From: CAZJTL01 sp964548905
GTDB taxonomy: Bacteria > Cyanobacteriota > Cyanobacteriia > Cyanobacteriales > Xenococcaceae
Assembly: GCA_964548905.1 (NCBI GenBank)
Contig: CAZJTL010000021.1
Location: 1 to 35,698 of the forward strand
Direction: 5' to 3'
DNA length: 35,698 nt
Under the pieces are notes generated by a model. The model worked only from the letters and a program-made list of their open reading frames with translations, had not been told where the DNA came from and searched no databases. Each line of letters starts with the position of its first letter. The first letter of the stretch is position 1. The position numbers and the translations under genes were made by a program. Positions 8,578 to 17,054 of this stretch are shown in pieces.

Positions 8578-9235
8578 GGGAGCATCCCAGTTTTTATTTA
8601 GCCAGCAGAAATTAATCCATTAAGATAAGAGCAACGGTGAGCCAAAACTTGAGGTACATTTTCTTTAATAGTACGAAGACGAATATTACCACCATCTACA
8701 CTTAGTTCAGAAACTGTTGAGGAGACTTTTTTTAATTCAAAATTTTGACGATGTACTAACCTCTGTTGTAAGCTCTTTGATACTTCTATCCCTGTTATGT
8801 ACTTAATATCCTCTGCTGTACGTTGATAGGACACATTGGCACTTACTCGTAGACAACAAGCTTCTAAAAATGGGCTTACCTGACTATGGGCTTTTAGAGC
8901 TAATTTTTGAGCTTGTTTACTAGTTATGGGTAATTCTCCAAGAATGCTTTTGATTTTTCTTCTATATCCTTCTTTTGTGCCTGTGGTAGTTTGGATAAAA
9001 AAACTCCTACTTGAGGCATCACCTATTTCTGCATTTAATTGCGTACTACTTCTTCTATCCCTGCTAAAGAATCCAGGTTTTCTGGTGGCGTATCTTCATA
9101 TAAAATTCTAGCGCTCGCCTGAACGTGTTGTTGAAGAGCTTGCTGTTTTTCTGGAGTCATTAGGAGCGTAAATACATTTGTCTATACTTATCTTGACTAA
9201 TTTTTGCTCTCTTTGCAAAAAACTGGGATGCTCCC
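8578..9235 (-). mobile_element. Internally deleted ISKra4-type insertion sequence
   Basis: The element is bounded by an 18-bp perfect inverted repeat, GGGAGCATCCCAGTTTTT at 8578-8595 and its reverse complement at 9218-9235. It is 658 bp, much shorter than a full ISKra4 element, and carries only the two ends of the transposase gene on the minus strand. No target-site duplication is evident (flanks ...AATTATG and ATTTTAA...). Intact ends with a dead transposase make it a non-autonomous, MITE-like derivative that could in principle be moved by a related transposase elsewhere. Confidence 0.8.
8598..9160 (-). pseudogene. ISKra4-family transposase remnant
   Basis: Read on the minus strand from the ATG at 9160: MTPEKQQALQQHVQAS...GIEEVVRN, then in-frame stops. 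After these comes VGVFLSKLPQAQKKDIEEKSKA, and after a one-base frame change TSKQAQKLALKAHSQVSPFL... leading into YQRTAEDIKYITGIEVSKS and VSELSVDGGNIRLRT. These segments resemble successive N-terminal parts of ISKra4-type transposases. The frame then runs directly into RCSYLNGLISAG and a stop, which looks like the protein's extreme C-terminus, so most of the catalytic part is missing. Two stops, a frameshift and an internal deletion make it non-functional. Confidence 0.8.
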
Positions 9236-9393
9236 ATTTTAATAAAGCGTCGAGGTGAAAGTCCATCTGAGACAGCAGGGTAAAATGTTTGAAGAGCCTT
9301 ACCTAGATAAATTAATTGCAATTTTAATATCTAACATCGTCCTCTATCATAGTTGCAGTGTATTTATTGTTTAAAAATTTCTCAACTGAGTGA

Positions 9394-10254
9394 ATGGATA
9401 CAACCCAATTAGTCTTCAATGGGATTGCTGTTGGTAGCATTATTGCTTTGTCTGCTGTCGGACTGACTCTCACTTACGGGATTTTACGACTTTCTAATTT
9501 TGCTCATGGCGATTTCATGGCATTAGGAGCTTATCTAACTTGGGTATTCAACCAAAATGGGATGAATATCTGGATCGCCATGATTCTTGGCGCTGCGGGG
9601 ACAGTAGGAACAATGTTAGCGACAGAATATTTACTGTGGAAGCCAATGCGCGATCGCCGTGCTAGTTCGACAACGCTGATTATTATTTCGATCGGACTGG
9701 CTTTATTTATTCGCAATGGCATTTTGCTGATTTGGGGAGGAAGCAACCAGCGTTACGATTTACCATTAGTGCAAGCTTTAAATATTGTTGGCATCAAAAT
9801 TGCCTATTATCGCATTATTGTCATAATTTTAGCGATCGTGGCGATCGTCGCTTTGCACTTTCTTCTGCAATCTAGCAAAATCGGTAAAGCGATGAGAGCA
9901 GTTGCCGATAATATCGATTTAGCCAGAGTATCGGGGATTAATGTTGAGCGAGTAGTGATAGCAACCTGGATTATTACAGGGATTTTGACAGCTTTCGGCG
10001 GTGCTATGTACGGACTAATCGCCAATCTTCGTCCTAATATGGGTTGGATTTTAATTTTACCGATGTTTGCTTCAGTAATTTTAGGCGGAATTGGCAATCC
10101 TTATGGCGCGATCGTCGGCGCATTAATCATTGGTATTGCCCAGGAATTAAGTGTTCCTTTCCTAGGTTCGGAATACAAACTAGGAGTAGCACTTTTGATT
10201 ATGGTAATTATTCTGCTAGTACGTCCTCAAGGTTTATTTAGAGGGACAGCTTAA
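9394..10254 (+). CDS. Branched-chain/neutral amino-acid ABC transporter permease (LivH/NatD-type)
   Basis: A 286-residue permease with about eight hydrophobic segments. The opening NGIAVGSIIALSAVGLTLTY, then GILRLSNFAHGDFMALGAY, and the later AMRAVADNIDLARVSGINVE and GGIGNPYGAIVGALIIG are diagnostic of LivH permeases. In cyanobacteria the equivalent subunit of the N-I neutral amino-acid transporter is NatD; which substrate set applies here is not determinable. The partner permease, ATPases and binding protein are not adjacent, which is common in cyanobacteria, where Nat genes are dispersed. The gene begins 159 bp after the right end of the ISKra4 derivative, so the insertion lies in or near its promoter region. 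Confidence 0.88.
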   Translation: MDTTQLVFNGIAVGSIIALSAVGLTLTYGILRLSNFAHGDFMALGAYLTWVFNQNGMNIWIAMILGAAGTVGTMLATEYLLWKPMRDRRASSTTLIIISIGLALFIRNGILLIWGGSNQRYDLPLVQALNIVGIKIAYYRIIVIILAIVAIVALHFLLQSSKIGKAMRAVADNIDLARVSGINVERVVIATWIITGILTAFGGAMYGLIANLRPNMGWILILPMFASVILGGIGNPYGAIVGALIIGIAQELSVPFLGSEYKLGVALLIMVIILLVRPQGLFRGTA

Positions 10255-10331
10255 AGTAATAGCAATGCTAGCCAAAACAATCGCCATTAAATCTCGACCT
10301 CGATTTTTCAGGGCAAGCCAAAATTAAATAA

Positions 10332-10373
10332 GGTTAGCCCAAGATTTGGGTGTAACCCTTTTCCTGAAAGGAA
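10332..10373 (+). terminator. Inverted repeats downstream of the permease gene
   Basis: Two hairpins lie 78 bp after the permease stop: GGTTAGCCCAA pairs imperfectly with TTGGGTGTAACC (10332-10357), followed by TTCCT-GAA-AGGAA (10361-10373). No U-run follows, so this is at best an unconventional terminator or a structured leader of the regulator gene. Confidence 0.35.
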
Positions 10374-10499
10374 TAGTTCCCTTGGCTGCAATTAATTGCA
10401 AATAATTAGCAATAATTTGTAATGATTTATAGTAAAATAAAAAAATGTACGTAGCGCAATAGCTAAAAGTAACTAATTAAGCAAGAAAAAGTAACATTT

Positions 10500-11156
10500 T
10501 TGACGTATCTAGAGGCTTATTTACTTCATTTTTCTGATTTTTATTCTCTTAATACGAGGCATATACTCATGCAAATGATGGCAAGAAATCTTGCGGCTCC
10601 TTCTAGAGTAAGGAATTTTAATCCTGGCGAAAAAATGTCTCTACAGCCAAATACTTTTTGGTTACTAAAGAGAGGTGCTGTTAAAACTCAGACTTGGGAT
10701 GAAGAAGGAACGATCGTCACTTTGGGTTATTGGGGACAAAATGATATTGTTGGTCAACCTCTATCCCAGGTAGATCCTTACCAAATCCTGTGCTTGACCT
10801 ACGTTGAAGCAACTTGCATTCCCGCCAAACACTCTAGTAATCTATCTGAAGCGATTTACCGCCATATCAGACAAACTCAAGAATTACTTTGCATCGTGCG
10901 ATCGGACAGAATGTATCAGCGTCTACTGAGAACCTTGTTTTGGCTGAGTCAAAAATTTGGTCGTCAAGTAGAAACAGGACAACTAATCGATCTCCGACTT
11001 ACCCATCAAGAACTAGCAGAAGTAACTGGGGCGACTAGAGTAACTATTACCAGACTACTCAATCAATTTGAACAAGAAGGAATAATTACTCGTCCTCGAC
11101 GTTATGCAATTGTCATCAATCCTATGTTTTCTCCTAAGCTAGCTTTTGAATTTTAA
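10500..11156 (+). CDS. Crp/Fnr family transcriptional regulator
   Basis: A 218-residue regulator with a cyclic-nucleotide-binding-like beta barrel (about 35-110; FNPGEKMSLQPNTFWLLKRG, GQNDIVGQPL) and a winged helix-turn-helix (about 165-205; LTHQELAEVTGATRVTITRLLNQFEQEG). The recognition helix has the T-R-x-T-x-T-R-x-L pattern of Crp/NtcA proteins. The residues expected for phosphate binding of cAMP are not obvious, so the effector is unknown. The start shown is TTG at 10500; an ATG at 10569 would give 195 residues. The N-terminal stretch TYLEAYLLHFSDFYSLNTRH resembles the leader of other cyanobacterial Crp-like proteins and favours the longer form. The 245-bp upstream spacer is AT-rich and probably holds its promoter. 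Confidence 0.82.
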   Translation: MTYLEAYLLHFSDFYSLNTRHILMQMMARNLAAPSRVRNFNPGEKMSLQPNTFWLLKRGAVKTQTWDEEGTIVTLGYWGQNDIVGQPLSQVDPYQILCLTYVEATCIPAKHSSNLSEAIYRHIRQTQELLCIVRSDRMYQRLLRTLFWLSQKFGRQVETGQLIDLRLTHQELAEVTGATRVTITRLLNQFEQEGIITRPRRYAIVINPMFSPKLAFEF

Positions 11157-11243
11157 AGTTTTTTTAGCTTTCTTGTCCTAAAGCCTGTCTCTGAGCTTAT
11201 CTTAAGAGAAACGACTCTAACATTGAGATTTTAAGAGAAAGTG

Positions 11244-12485
11244 ATGGCAGACTGGCAAGAAATAAGCGGTGGAGTAACAGCACCAAGAGGATACAAGGCA
11301 GCAGGCATTACAGCAGGATTAAAGCCGTCGGGGATGCCCGATTTAGCTTTAATTTGGTCGGATACAGAAGCGATCGCTGCGGGTGTTTTTACACTTACTC
11401 AGGTACGTGCTGCCTGTGTAGACTATTGCCGTCAACGCTTGCAGGCGAAAGCCAGTGCTAGAGCCATTTTGTGCAATGCAGGACAAGCTAATGCTGCCAC
11501 AGGGGAAGCAGGTTGGCAAGATGCTGTTACTAGCGCCAATTTGTTGGGAGAAGCGCTCAATATCCCCGCCGATTCAATCTTATTAGCTTCTACAGGAGTA
11601 ATTGGCAAAAGAATTCCCATGGATACCTTAGCTGCTGGTATTCCCAAACTAGTAGCAGCATTGTCCGAAACTGGTAGCGACGCAGCCGCACAAGCAATTA
11701 TCACTACAGATTTAGTTACCAAATCGATCGCCCTGGAAACAATTATCGACGATCGCCCTGTCAGAATTGGGGGGATGAGTAAAGGTTCGGGAATGATTCA
11801 CCCTAACATGGCAACTATGTTAGCTTTCATCACCTGTGACGCTGCTGTATCTACTTCTCTTTGGCAACAAATGTTAAGTCGCGCCGTAGATAAAAGTTTC
11901 AATCAAATTACGGTCGATGGCGATACTAGTACAAACGATACGGTAATTGCCTTAGCTAATGGAGAATCGAGAACGGCAGCAATCACAGAAATGGGCAAAA
12001 ATGCCCAAAAATTAGAAGCAATGTTGACGGCTGTATGTCAGCATTTAGCCAAAGCGATCGCCCGTGATGGGGAAGGTGCTACTTGTTTAATTGAAGTACA
12101 AGTATCGGGCGCAGCAGACGAAGCAGCAGCGCGTCAAGTCGCCAGAACGATCGCTAGTTCCTCTTTAGCTAAATCAGCCATTTTCGGGCGCGATCCTAAT
12201 TGGGGTAGAATTGCGGCGGCGGCGGGAAGGGCAGGAATACCATTTCATCAAGAAGACTTGCAGATTAAAATTGGGGATTTTATCTTGATGGAAAATGGAC
12301 AACCTCTAGATTTCGATCGCCAAGCAGCGAGTGATTATCTGAAAAAAGCTGCTGCTGGTGCTTATTTAAAGGAAGATACCGTCTTAATTTCTGTTTGTAT
12401 TGGTAACGGTGCTGGTGTAGGTACAGCTTGGGGCTGCGATCTCAGTTACGATTACGTCAGAATCAACGCTGAATATACAACTTAA
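11244..12485 (+). CDS. argJ: Glutamate N-acetyltransferase / amino-acid acetyltransferase
   Basis: ArgJ, which recycles the acetyl group from N-acetylornithine to glutamate in arginine synthesis and may also use acetyl-CoA. About 413 residues, the family's usual length. The self-cleavage and nucleophile motif KGSGMIHPNMATMLAF is intact; the Thr of M-A-T-M (residue 191) becomes the N-terminus of the beta chain. DGDTSTNDT and GRDPNWGRIAAAAGRAG are further family signatures. A GTG at 11241 sits one codon before the ATG at 11244; the ATG is chosen because cyanobacterial ArgJ proteins commonly start just before the ADWQ-like segment. It stands alone between the regulator and a glycosyltransferase. 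Confidence 0.95.
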   Translation: MADWQEISGGVTAPRGYKAAGITAGLKPSGMPDLALIWSDTEAIAAGVFTLTQVRAACVDYCRQRLQAKASARAILCNAGQANAATGEAGWQDAVTSANLLGEALNIPADSILLASTGVIGKRIPMDTLAAGIPKLVAALSETGSDAAAQAIITTDLVTKSIALETIIDDRPVRIGGMSKGSGMIHPNMATMLAFITCDAAVSTSLWQQMLSRAVDKSFNQITVDGDTSTNDTVIALANGESRTAAITEMGKNAQKLEAMLTAVCQHLAKAIARDGEGATCLIEVQVSGAADEAAARQVARTIASSSLAKSAIFGRDPNWGRIAAAAGRAGIPFHQEDLQIKIGDFILMENGQPLDFDRQAASDYLKKAAAGAYLKEDTVLISVCIGNGAGVGTAWGCDLSYDYVRINAEYTT

Positions 12486-12491
12486 AGGGTA

Positions 12492-12513
12492 GTTCATGGT
12501 TCATGGTTCATGG
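12492..12513 (+). repeat. GTTCATG heptamer repeat
   Basis: Three tandem units of GTTCATG just after the argJ stop. This is the reverse complement of the CATGAAC units found before 5832, 18091, 21355 and nirD, here in the opposite orientation relative to the downstream gene. Confidence 0.7.
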
Positions 12514-12603
12514 ATAAAATTTAAGAGACAGAAGACTCCCTCGAAGATTTACTTTTGTGCTTTAAGATTTACTTCATCAATAGTAAATTAAAAGGTCGAG
12601 CGA

Positions 12604-14154
12604 GTGTTCCGTCTTCTAATTATTGTTCTGTTAGTACTGGGTATCTTTTTTCGTTTTTTTCATCTCGACCATAAAGTTTATTGGTTTGATGAAGTTTATA
12701 CTTCATTTCGCGCGGCTGGATACACTTCTAGTGAGATAGATCGCGAAATTTTGCAAAACAAGCTAATTACACCAGCAGGCTTGCAAAAATTTCAACAAAT
12801 TAAACCAGATAGTACCGTTGCAGACACCATTCATTCTCTAGCTATCGAAGATCCTCAACATCCACCTTTGTACTTTGTCATGGCGCGTGGTTGGATGCAA
12901 ATGTTTGGCGGTTCTCTTGCCGCTTCTCGTAGTCTTCCAGCACTCTTAAGTTTATTGTCTTTACCTTTAATGTATGGTTTGGCAAAGGAATTATTTGCCG
13001 ATCGCTTAACAGCAACGATCGCGACAACTCTATTAGCTTTATCTCCAGTCGATCTTTTATTTGCACAGACAGCACGACAATATAGCTTGTTAGTCGCAGC
13101 CATAATTGGTAGTAGTTATATGTTGCTCAAAGCAGTCAAAAAATCTACCTGGTTAAATTGGAGTTTATATAGTTTAGCTTGCGCGATCGGCTTATATACT
13201 CATCCTTTTTTTGGCTTAAACATAATTGGAAATTCAGTATTTATTATTGTTTATTACTTATCAATAAAAAAGCAAAAATCAAAATTATTTAAATATATTA
13301 TTGCCAGCTTATTTTCTTTGATTTTATACTATCCTTGGTTGATAGTGATGCTTGGCAATTCCGATCGCGCTTTTCGAGCAACTAGTTGGGCAACAAAAAA
13401 AACTGACTTTCTTTATCTGATTAAACAATGGATTGTTAGCTTTTCTTCACTATTTTTCGATCTAGAAATTAGTAGCAATGATTTAATTAATTGTTTGCCA
13501 AGATTGCCATTTTTTGCCTTAATTTTAGTAGCAATTTATGCAGTTTTCACCAAAGCAAATAATTTAGCAAAAACTTTAATTATTACCTCGATTTTTGTTC
13601 CTTTTCTACTTTTAGCCGTTCCCGATTTATTAGTTGCTAGTAGGCGATCGAGTGTTACTCGCTATCTAATTTCTTGCTTCCCAGGAGTTCAATTAGCTGT
13701 TGCTTATTATTTAAGCACTATCGGTTTATCTCTCTATAAAAATCAAAAATTATGGCGTTTTGGTTTAGCTATCTTATTTACTAGCAGTATTGTATCTTGC
13801 AGCGTTAGTGCTTTTGCCGATACCTGGTGGAGTAAAGGAGTTAGTTATAATAATGCGGCAGCAGCAAAGGTAATTAATCGTAGCCATTCTGCTTTAGTAG
13901 TGAGCGATCGCGGCGATGGCTCTTTGGGTAAAGGTAATTTAATTTCTTTGAGTTATTTCCTCAATCCCCAGGTGCAAATACTACCTCTAAGTTCTCCCCC
14001 TAACATTGAATTAGTTAAACAAATAAGTCGCACTAATAACTCAGATACTTTCTTATTTAAACCTTCCGCTAAATTTTGGCAGGCATTGAAATCGCAACCT
14101 AAAAAAGACTTTATGCTTGTAGAGCAGACTCTTTGGCGAATTAAGTTCGATTAA
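12604..14154 (+). CDS. GT39-like membrane glycosyltransferase (paralogue of the gene at 2452)
   Basis: A 516-residue polytopic protein starting at GTG (12604); the first residues MFRLLIIVLLVLGIFF form a membrane segment. It shares with the protein encoded at 2452-4188 the acidic pair in the first loop (WFDEV, D29-E30) and the motif DPQHPPLYF (H86-Y90), both typical of PMT/ArnT-type glycosyltransferases that use polyprenyl-phosphate sugars outside the membrane. The C-terminal ~100 residues (about 415-516) form a soluble domain after the last helix, including SHSALVVSDRGDGSLGKGN. No neighbouring glycan genes on the same transcript are obvious; the acceptor is unknown. Confidence 0.78.
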   Translation: MFRLLIIVLLVLGIFFRFFHLDHKVYWFDEVYTSFRAAGYTSSEIDREILQNKLITPAGLQKFQQIKPDSTVADTIHSLAIEDPQHPPLYFVMARGWMQMFGGSLAASRSLPALLSLLSLPLMYGLAKELFADRLTATIATTLLALSPVDLLFAQTARQYSLLVAAIIGSSYMLLKAVKKSTWLNWSLYSLACAIGLYTHPFFGLNIIGNSVFIIVYYLSIKKQKSKLFKYIIASLFSLILYYPWLIVMLGNSDRAFRATSWATKKTDFLYLIKQWIVSFSSLFFDLEISSNDLINCLPRLPFFALILVAIYAVFTKANNLAKTLIITSIFVPFLLLAVPDLLVASRRSSVTRYLISCFPGVQLAVAYYLSTIGLSLYKNQKLWRFGLAILFTSSIVSCSVSAFADTWWSKGVSYNNAAAAKVINRSHSALVVSDRGDGSLGKGNLISLSYFLNPQVQILPLSSPPNIELVKQISRTNNSDTFLFKPSAKFWQALKSQPKKDFMLVEQTLWRIKFD

Positions 14155-14160
14155 ACTGAG

Positions 14161-14318
14161 AGCTTGCACCATTGTCATTAACCCGTCAGCGATTAAAATC
14201 GCTGCCTAATATAAAAAGTTGTCTAAAGACGACTAGACAAGTATTTCAGTCCATTTTAATGGACTTAATGTATTAGACGGAGAATTCATTCTCCGTCGGT
14301 TATTGCAACTGGTGCAAG
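14161..14318. mobile_element. MITE-like element built of four nested palindromes
   Basis: The spacer is flanked by imperfect inverted ends, CTTGCACCATTGTCATTAAC at the left (14163-14182) and GTTATTGCAACTGGTGCAAG at the right (14299-14318). Between them lie four palindromes: CAGCGAT-TAAA-ATCGCTG (14187-14204), AGTTGTCT/AGACGACT (14217-14234), AGTCCATT/AATGGACT (14248-14265) and GACGGAGAAT-TC-ATTCTCCGTC (14276-14297). No coding sequence is present. Size (158 bp), ends and lack of genes fit a miniature inverted-repeat element; the mobilising transposase is not identified. Confidence 0.65.
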
Positions 14319-14355
14319 ATCTTAGATTAAATGATCGACTTTTTCCTTTGATACC

Positions 14356-15156
14356 TTAAGCAGTTTCTTCGATTGGGAAAATTTCACCCTTCAAGTAAGA
14401 CTCAAAATGCCGCTTAAAGTATAAGATATTTGTCGTGTTCGGCTCATCACATACATCTGGAGTGAATTCATAGATGGGCAATTTTTCCCTGATTAATTTA
14501 ACTAACTTGGGATTGAGTTGCTCAAAAGTTTTCACTCTCGATATAGTAGTCTCAAATCTCAATCTAGCAGGATGACCGTAACCCAATTTCATCCAAGGCA
14601 TCCAGGGACAATCTCTAGCCCACTTTGCAGGTGGGATCTCTTCAACTCCTGGGCGCGAAAAACTAGAGGTGAAATACTCAACTCCTTTAAAAGTTTCGCC
14701 TGGACAATAATCTCTGTAGGTATTGTCGTTGGCTAAAGGGTGAGGATATGTCAACGGAATTTCATTTACTTTAGTTGTATATCCTTGTCCTTGAGGAATA
14801 ACTATCTTTCTTTCTTTCACCGAACCTTGTACCATTCGGTTAGCAATATGAACGACTGGCACCTCTAAACTACTATTTTTTGGCTGCCAATAGTGCAAAA
14901 TTTCCTTTGTTTCTGGATCGCAAAATAATCCAATCTCTCTATTGAGTCGATAGCCAACTTCGCCATACTCAGGATCGGATTTAAGTAATATTTTAGTGGC
15001 ATTCATGCCGATGATTGAGAACAACTTTTCCTTGGGTTTATCTGGTACTTCCGTCCACCAGATATCCCCTTCCCAACTATAGTAAAGTTGTTGACCATGA
15101 TTTTCTCGATAGAAAACAAGAGTACTTAATTCGTAGTCGGCTGAATAATCCTTCAT
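14356..15156 (-). CDS. DUF1838 family protein
   Basis: A 266-residue soluble protein without signal peptide or membrane helices. Segments such as YYSWEGDIWWTEVPDKPKEK, LFSIIGMNATKI, GYRLNREIGLFCDPETKEIL and EVPVVHIANRMV match the DUF1838 pattern of aromatic-rich repeats describing a beta-structured protein of unknown function. Many members are secreted in other phyla; this one lacks a leader. It is alone on the minus strand, next to the palindromic element, with a 440-bp spacer upstream. No catalytic motif can be assigned. Confidence 0.72.
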   Translation of the reverse strand: MKDYSADYELSTLVFYRENHGQQLYYSWEGDIWWTEVPDKPKEKLFSIIGMNATKILLKSDPEYGEVGYRLNREIGLFCDPETKEILHYWQPKNSSLEVPVVHIANRMVQGSVKERKIVIPQGQGYTTKVNEIPLTYPHPLANDNTYRDYCPGETFKGVEYFTSSFSRPGVEEIPPAKWARDCPWMPWMKLGYGHPARLRFETTISRVKTFEQLNPKLVKLIREKLPIYEFTPDVCDEPNTTNILYFKRHFESYLKGEIFPIEETA

Positions 15157-15596
15157 ATCGTTTTTGGTTAAGGTTGATGATAAGGATTAAAACGCATTTT
15201 ACCAAGAGCGATCTCGATCGTTAAAACTGGTGAAACACCGTTAAAAATTCAAGATCGGAACTAACAAAATCGTTTACTAGTAAAGGATAGGGCGATTTAT
15301 TCGATCGCCAATAGGGTATCTTAAGAGTTAAAAAGGTATTAGGTAATTAGGTAATAGAGGATTGAACTTCGTATACTTGTTACCAAATAAATTATGTGTA
15401 ACAACTATTCAAACATCTTACCAATGCACTTAATAAATCTTACTTTCTGCCAAGGTGCTTTGTATCCTGAGTGTAGGAAAGTTCCATATGATACAGGGAC
15501 GAGAATCCGTACCCATGGAACAGTTCTTGCAGCTTCTCCGAAGTCCCTACAAAATCCTCGCCTCTTTTGCCTTCTCACCATGAAGGAGGTAGTTAA
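15157..15596. other. 440-bp spacer between divergent genes
   Basis: No convincing gene is seen. It holds HIP1-like GCGATC sites, a degenerate AGGTATT/AGGTAATT array (15334-15360), and near the downstream gene an inverted pair GTTCCAT/ATGGAAC about 15481-15524, separated by about 30 bases. Promoters for the flanking divergent genes must lie here but none is clear enough to mark. Confidence 0.5.
15583..15589 (+). promoter_or_regulatory. Shine-Dalgarno AAGGAGG supporting a TTG start
   Basis: AAGGAGG lies seven bases before TTG at 15597. No ATG or GTG is as well placed, so this site decides the start of the MBOAT gene. Confidence 0.75.
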
Positions 15597-17054
15597 TTGA
15601 ACTACTCGGACTTTTCTTTTTGGTGGGTATTACTCCTTTTTAGCATTCCTTTTTTTACTGTTCGCTACCTCGGTCAATCTTTAAATCTTTGGCGGGGTAT
15701 TTTTGATGCGATCGGCTTAGCAGCTATGTCTTTGCTGCTATTTTCTAATGCCAGTCGTTCTAGTTTTATTATCTTTGCTTTCGAGATTATTTTTAATTAC
15801 CTGATGGTGGTTCTAATGTTACGCCGTCAGGGTTGGCAAGCTAAGTTAATTGCTGGGCTGGTTATTGGTGTAGATATTGCTATTCTTGCCTATTTTAAAT
15901 ATTTTATTTTTTTAGTTGAAGATGTCATTGGTTTATTAATTAATATTCCTCCTAATTGGCAGCAAAGTTTACCTTTTTCTATTCAAGATAAAATTCCACC
16001 AGGAGTTTCTTTTTATACTTTTCAGATGGTTTCTTTTGTTGTTGATTCCTTAACAGCAAGAAAGAAAAAATCAATTAAATTTATTGACTATATTAATTTT
16101 GTTTCCTTTTTTCCTCAAATTGTAGCGGGACCGATCGAACGTCGCCTTGACTTGTTTCCCCAAATTGAGGCTTTTCGTTTTAAATTTACCACAGAGAATT
16201 TTGAATTGGGTTTGCGCTGGCTTTCTTTAGGCTTTTTCATGAAGTTTGTCTTGGCAGAAAACCTAGCACCCTATATCGATTTAACCGAAGCAACTAATGC
16301 TTGGGCGATTTGGTTTCAAGCATTTTTATTTACTCTAAGAATATATTTTGATTTTGCTGGTTACAGTTTTATTGCTGTTGGTTTGGCTTGGTTTTTAGGA
16401 GTTAAATTAACCATTAATTTTCTCGCGCCTTATACTTCGGTAAGTATTAACGAGTTTTGGCAGAGATGGCATATTACCCTTAGTACCTGGTTTCGGGACT
16501 ATGTTTTTATTCCCTTAATGGGTCGTAACAAGCAATGGGCTCCATTCTACTTATTCATTACTTTTACTTTATCAGGATTTTGGCACGGTGCAGCTTGGAA
16601 TTTTATTATTTGGGGTGCTTACCATGGTGCTTTACTGTTGGTACTGCGCTACGTAGGTAGACCTTTTCATCGCTGGATGAGTCAATATGTCTCCAAACCG
16701 CAGTTTGTTTCTTGGGGTTTAACTTTTGCTTCGGTGACACTTGGTTGTTTATTTTTCATGGATACCAATAGCCATAGGTTGCTACTGAAGTTAAAGACGA
16801 TCGCGATCCCTTGGAATTATTCTCTGTCAAATTTGGCATCTTTGTTCAGTTCTTACAGTGCCAACGAAGGAACTGCTCTACTTTTAATTTTAGGACTGGC
16901 GATCGCGGTGTTGCTATTAGAACATTTGGCAGTTTGGCAGAAAAAGTTTGAATACGAGTTGCTGCTTTCGCCTTGGGTATCGAGAATATTACTGGGTTTA
17001 ACTCTTCTTTTGGCTGCTAATACACCTTCTAAATTTATTTACTTTGAGTTCTAA
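15597..17054 (+). CDS. MBOAT family O-acyltransferase (AlgI-like), first copy
   Basis: A 485-residue polytopic membrane protein of the AlgI/DltB branch. Family motifs include PPGVSFYTFQMVSFVVD, FFPQIVAGPIERR, FAGYSFIAVGLA, NEFWQRWHITLSTWFRDYVF and GFWHGAAWNFIIWGAYHG. The conserved histidines are H330 and H343. Such proteins move an acyl (usually acetyl) group across the membrane to a periplasmic SGNH-type partner that modifies a polysaccharide. Its stop (TAA) overlaps by one base the ATG of the SGNH-like gene, a classic arrangement for this pair. The acylated polymer is unknown; surface-glycan genes are elsewhere in the window. Confidence 0.9.
   Translation: MNYSDFSFWWVLLLFSIPFFTVRYLGQSLNLWRGIFDAIGLAAMSLLLFSNASRSSFIIFAFEIIFNYLMVVLMLRRQGWQAKLIAGLVIGVDIAILAYFKYFIFLVEDVIGLLINIPPNWQQSLPFSIQDKIPPGVSFYTFQMVSFVVDSLTARKKKSIKFIDYINFVSFFPQIVAGPIERRLDLFPQIEAFRFKFTTENFELGLRWLSLGFFMKFVLAENLAPYIDLTEATNAWAIWFQAFLFTLRIYFDFAGYSFIAVGLAWFLGVKLTINFLAPYTSVSINEFWQRWHITLSTWFRDYVFIPLMGRNKQWAPFYLFITFTLSGFWHGAAWNFIIWGAYHGALLLVLRYVGRPFHRWMSQYVSKPQFVSWGLTFASVTLGCLFFMDTNSHRLLLKLKTIAIPWNYSLSNLASLFSSYSANEGTALLLILGLAIAVLLLEHLAVWQKKFEYELLLSPWVSRILLGLTLLLAANTPSKFIYFEF

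Noticed and set aside
9247..9290. GAGGTGAAAGTCCATC, reminiscent of a group II intron domain I segment
   Set aside because: Only this short string matches; no reverse transcriptase, domain V or intron boundaries are nearby.
9531..10097. Minus-strand open frames inside the LivH-type permease gene
   Set aside because: They are antisense to a clear membrane-protein gene; hydrophobic, isoleucine-rich products are expected shadows.
10419..10432. GTA-N8-TAG, one base off the NtcA consensus, upstream of the Crp/Fnr gene
   Set aside because: Not a full GTA-N8-TAC site and no well-placed -10 element could be assigned.
15394..15600. Open frame of 68 codons directly before the MBOAT gene
   Set aside because: No family resemblance, no ribosome-binding site at its ATG, and composition unlike neighbouring proteins; the region looks like a leader.
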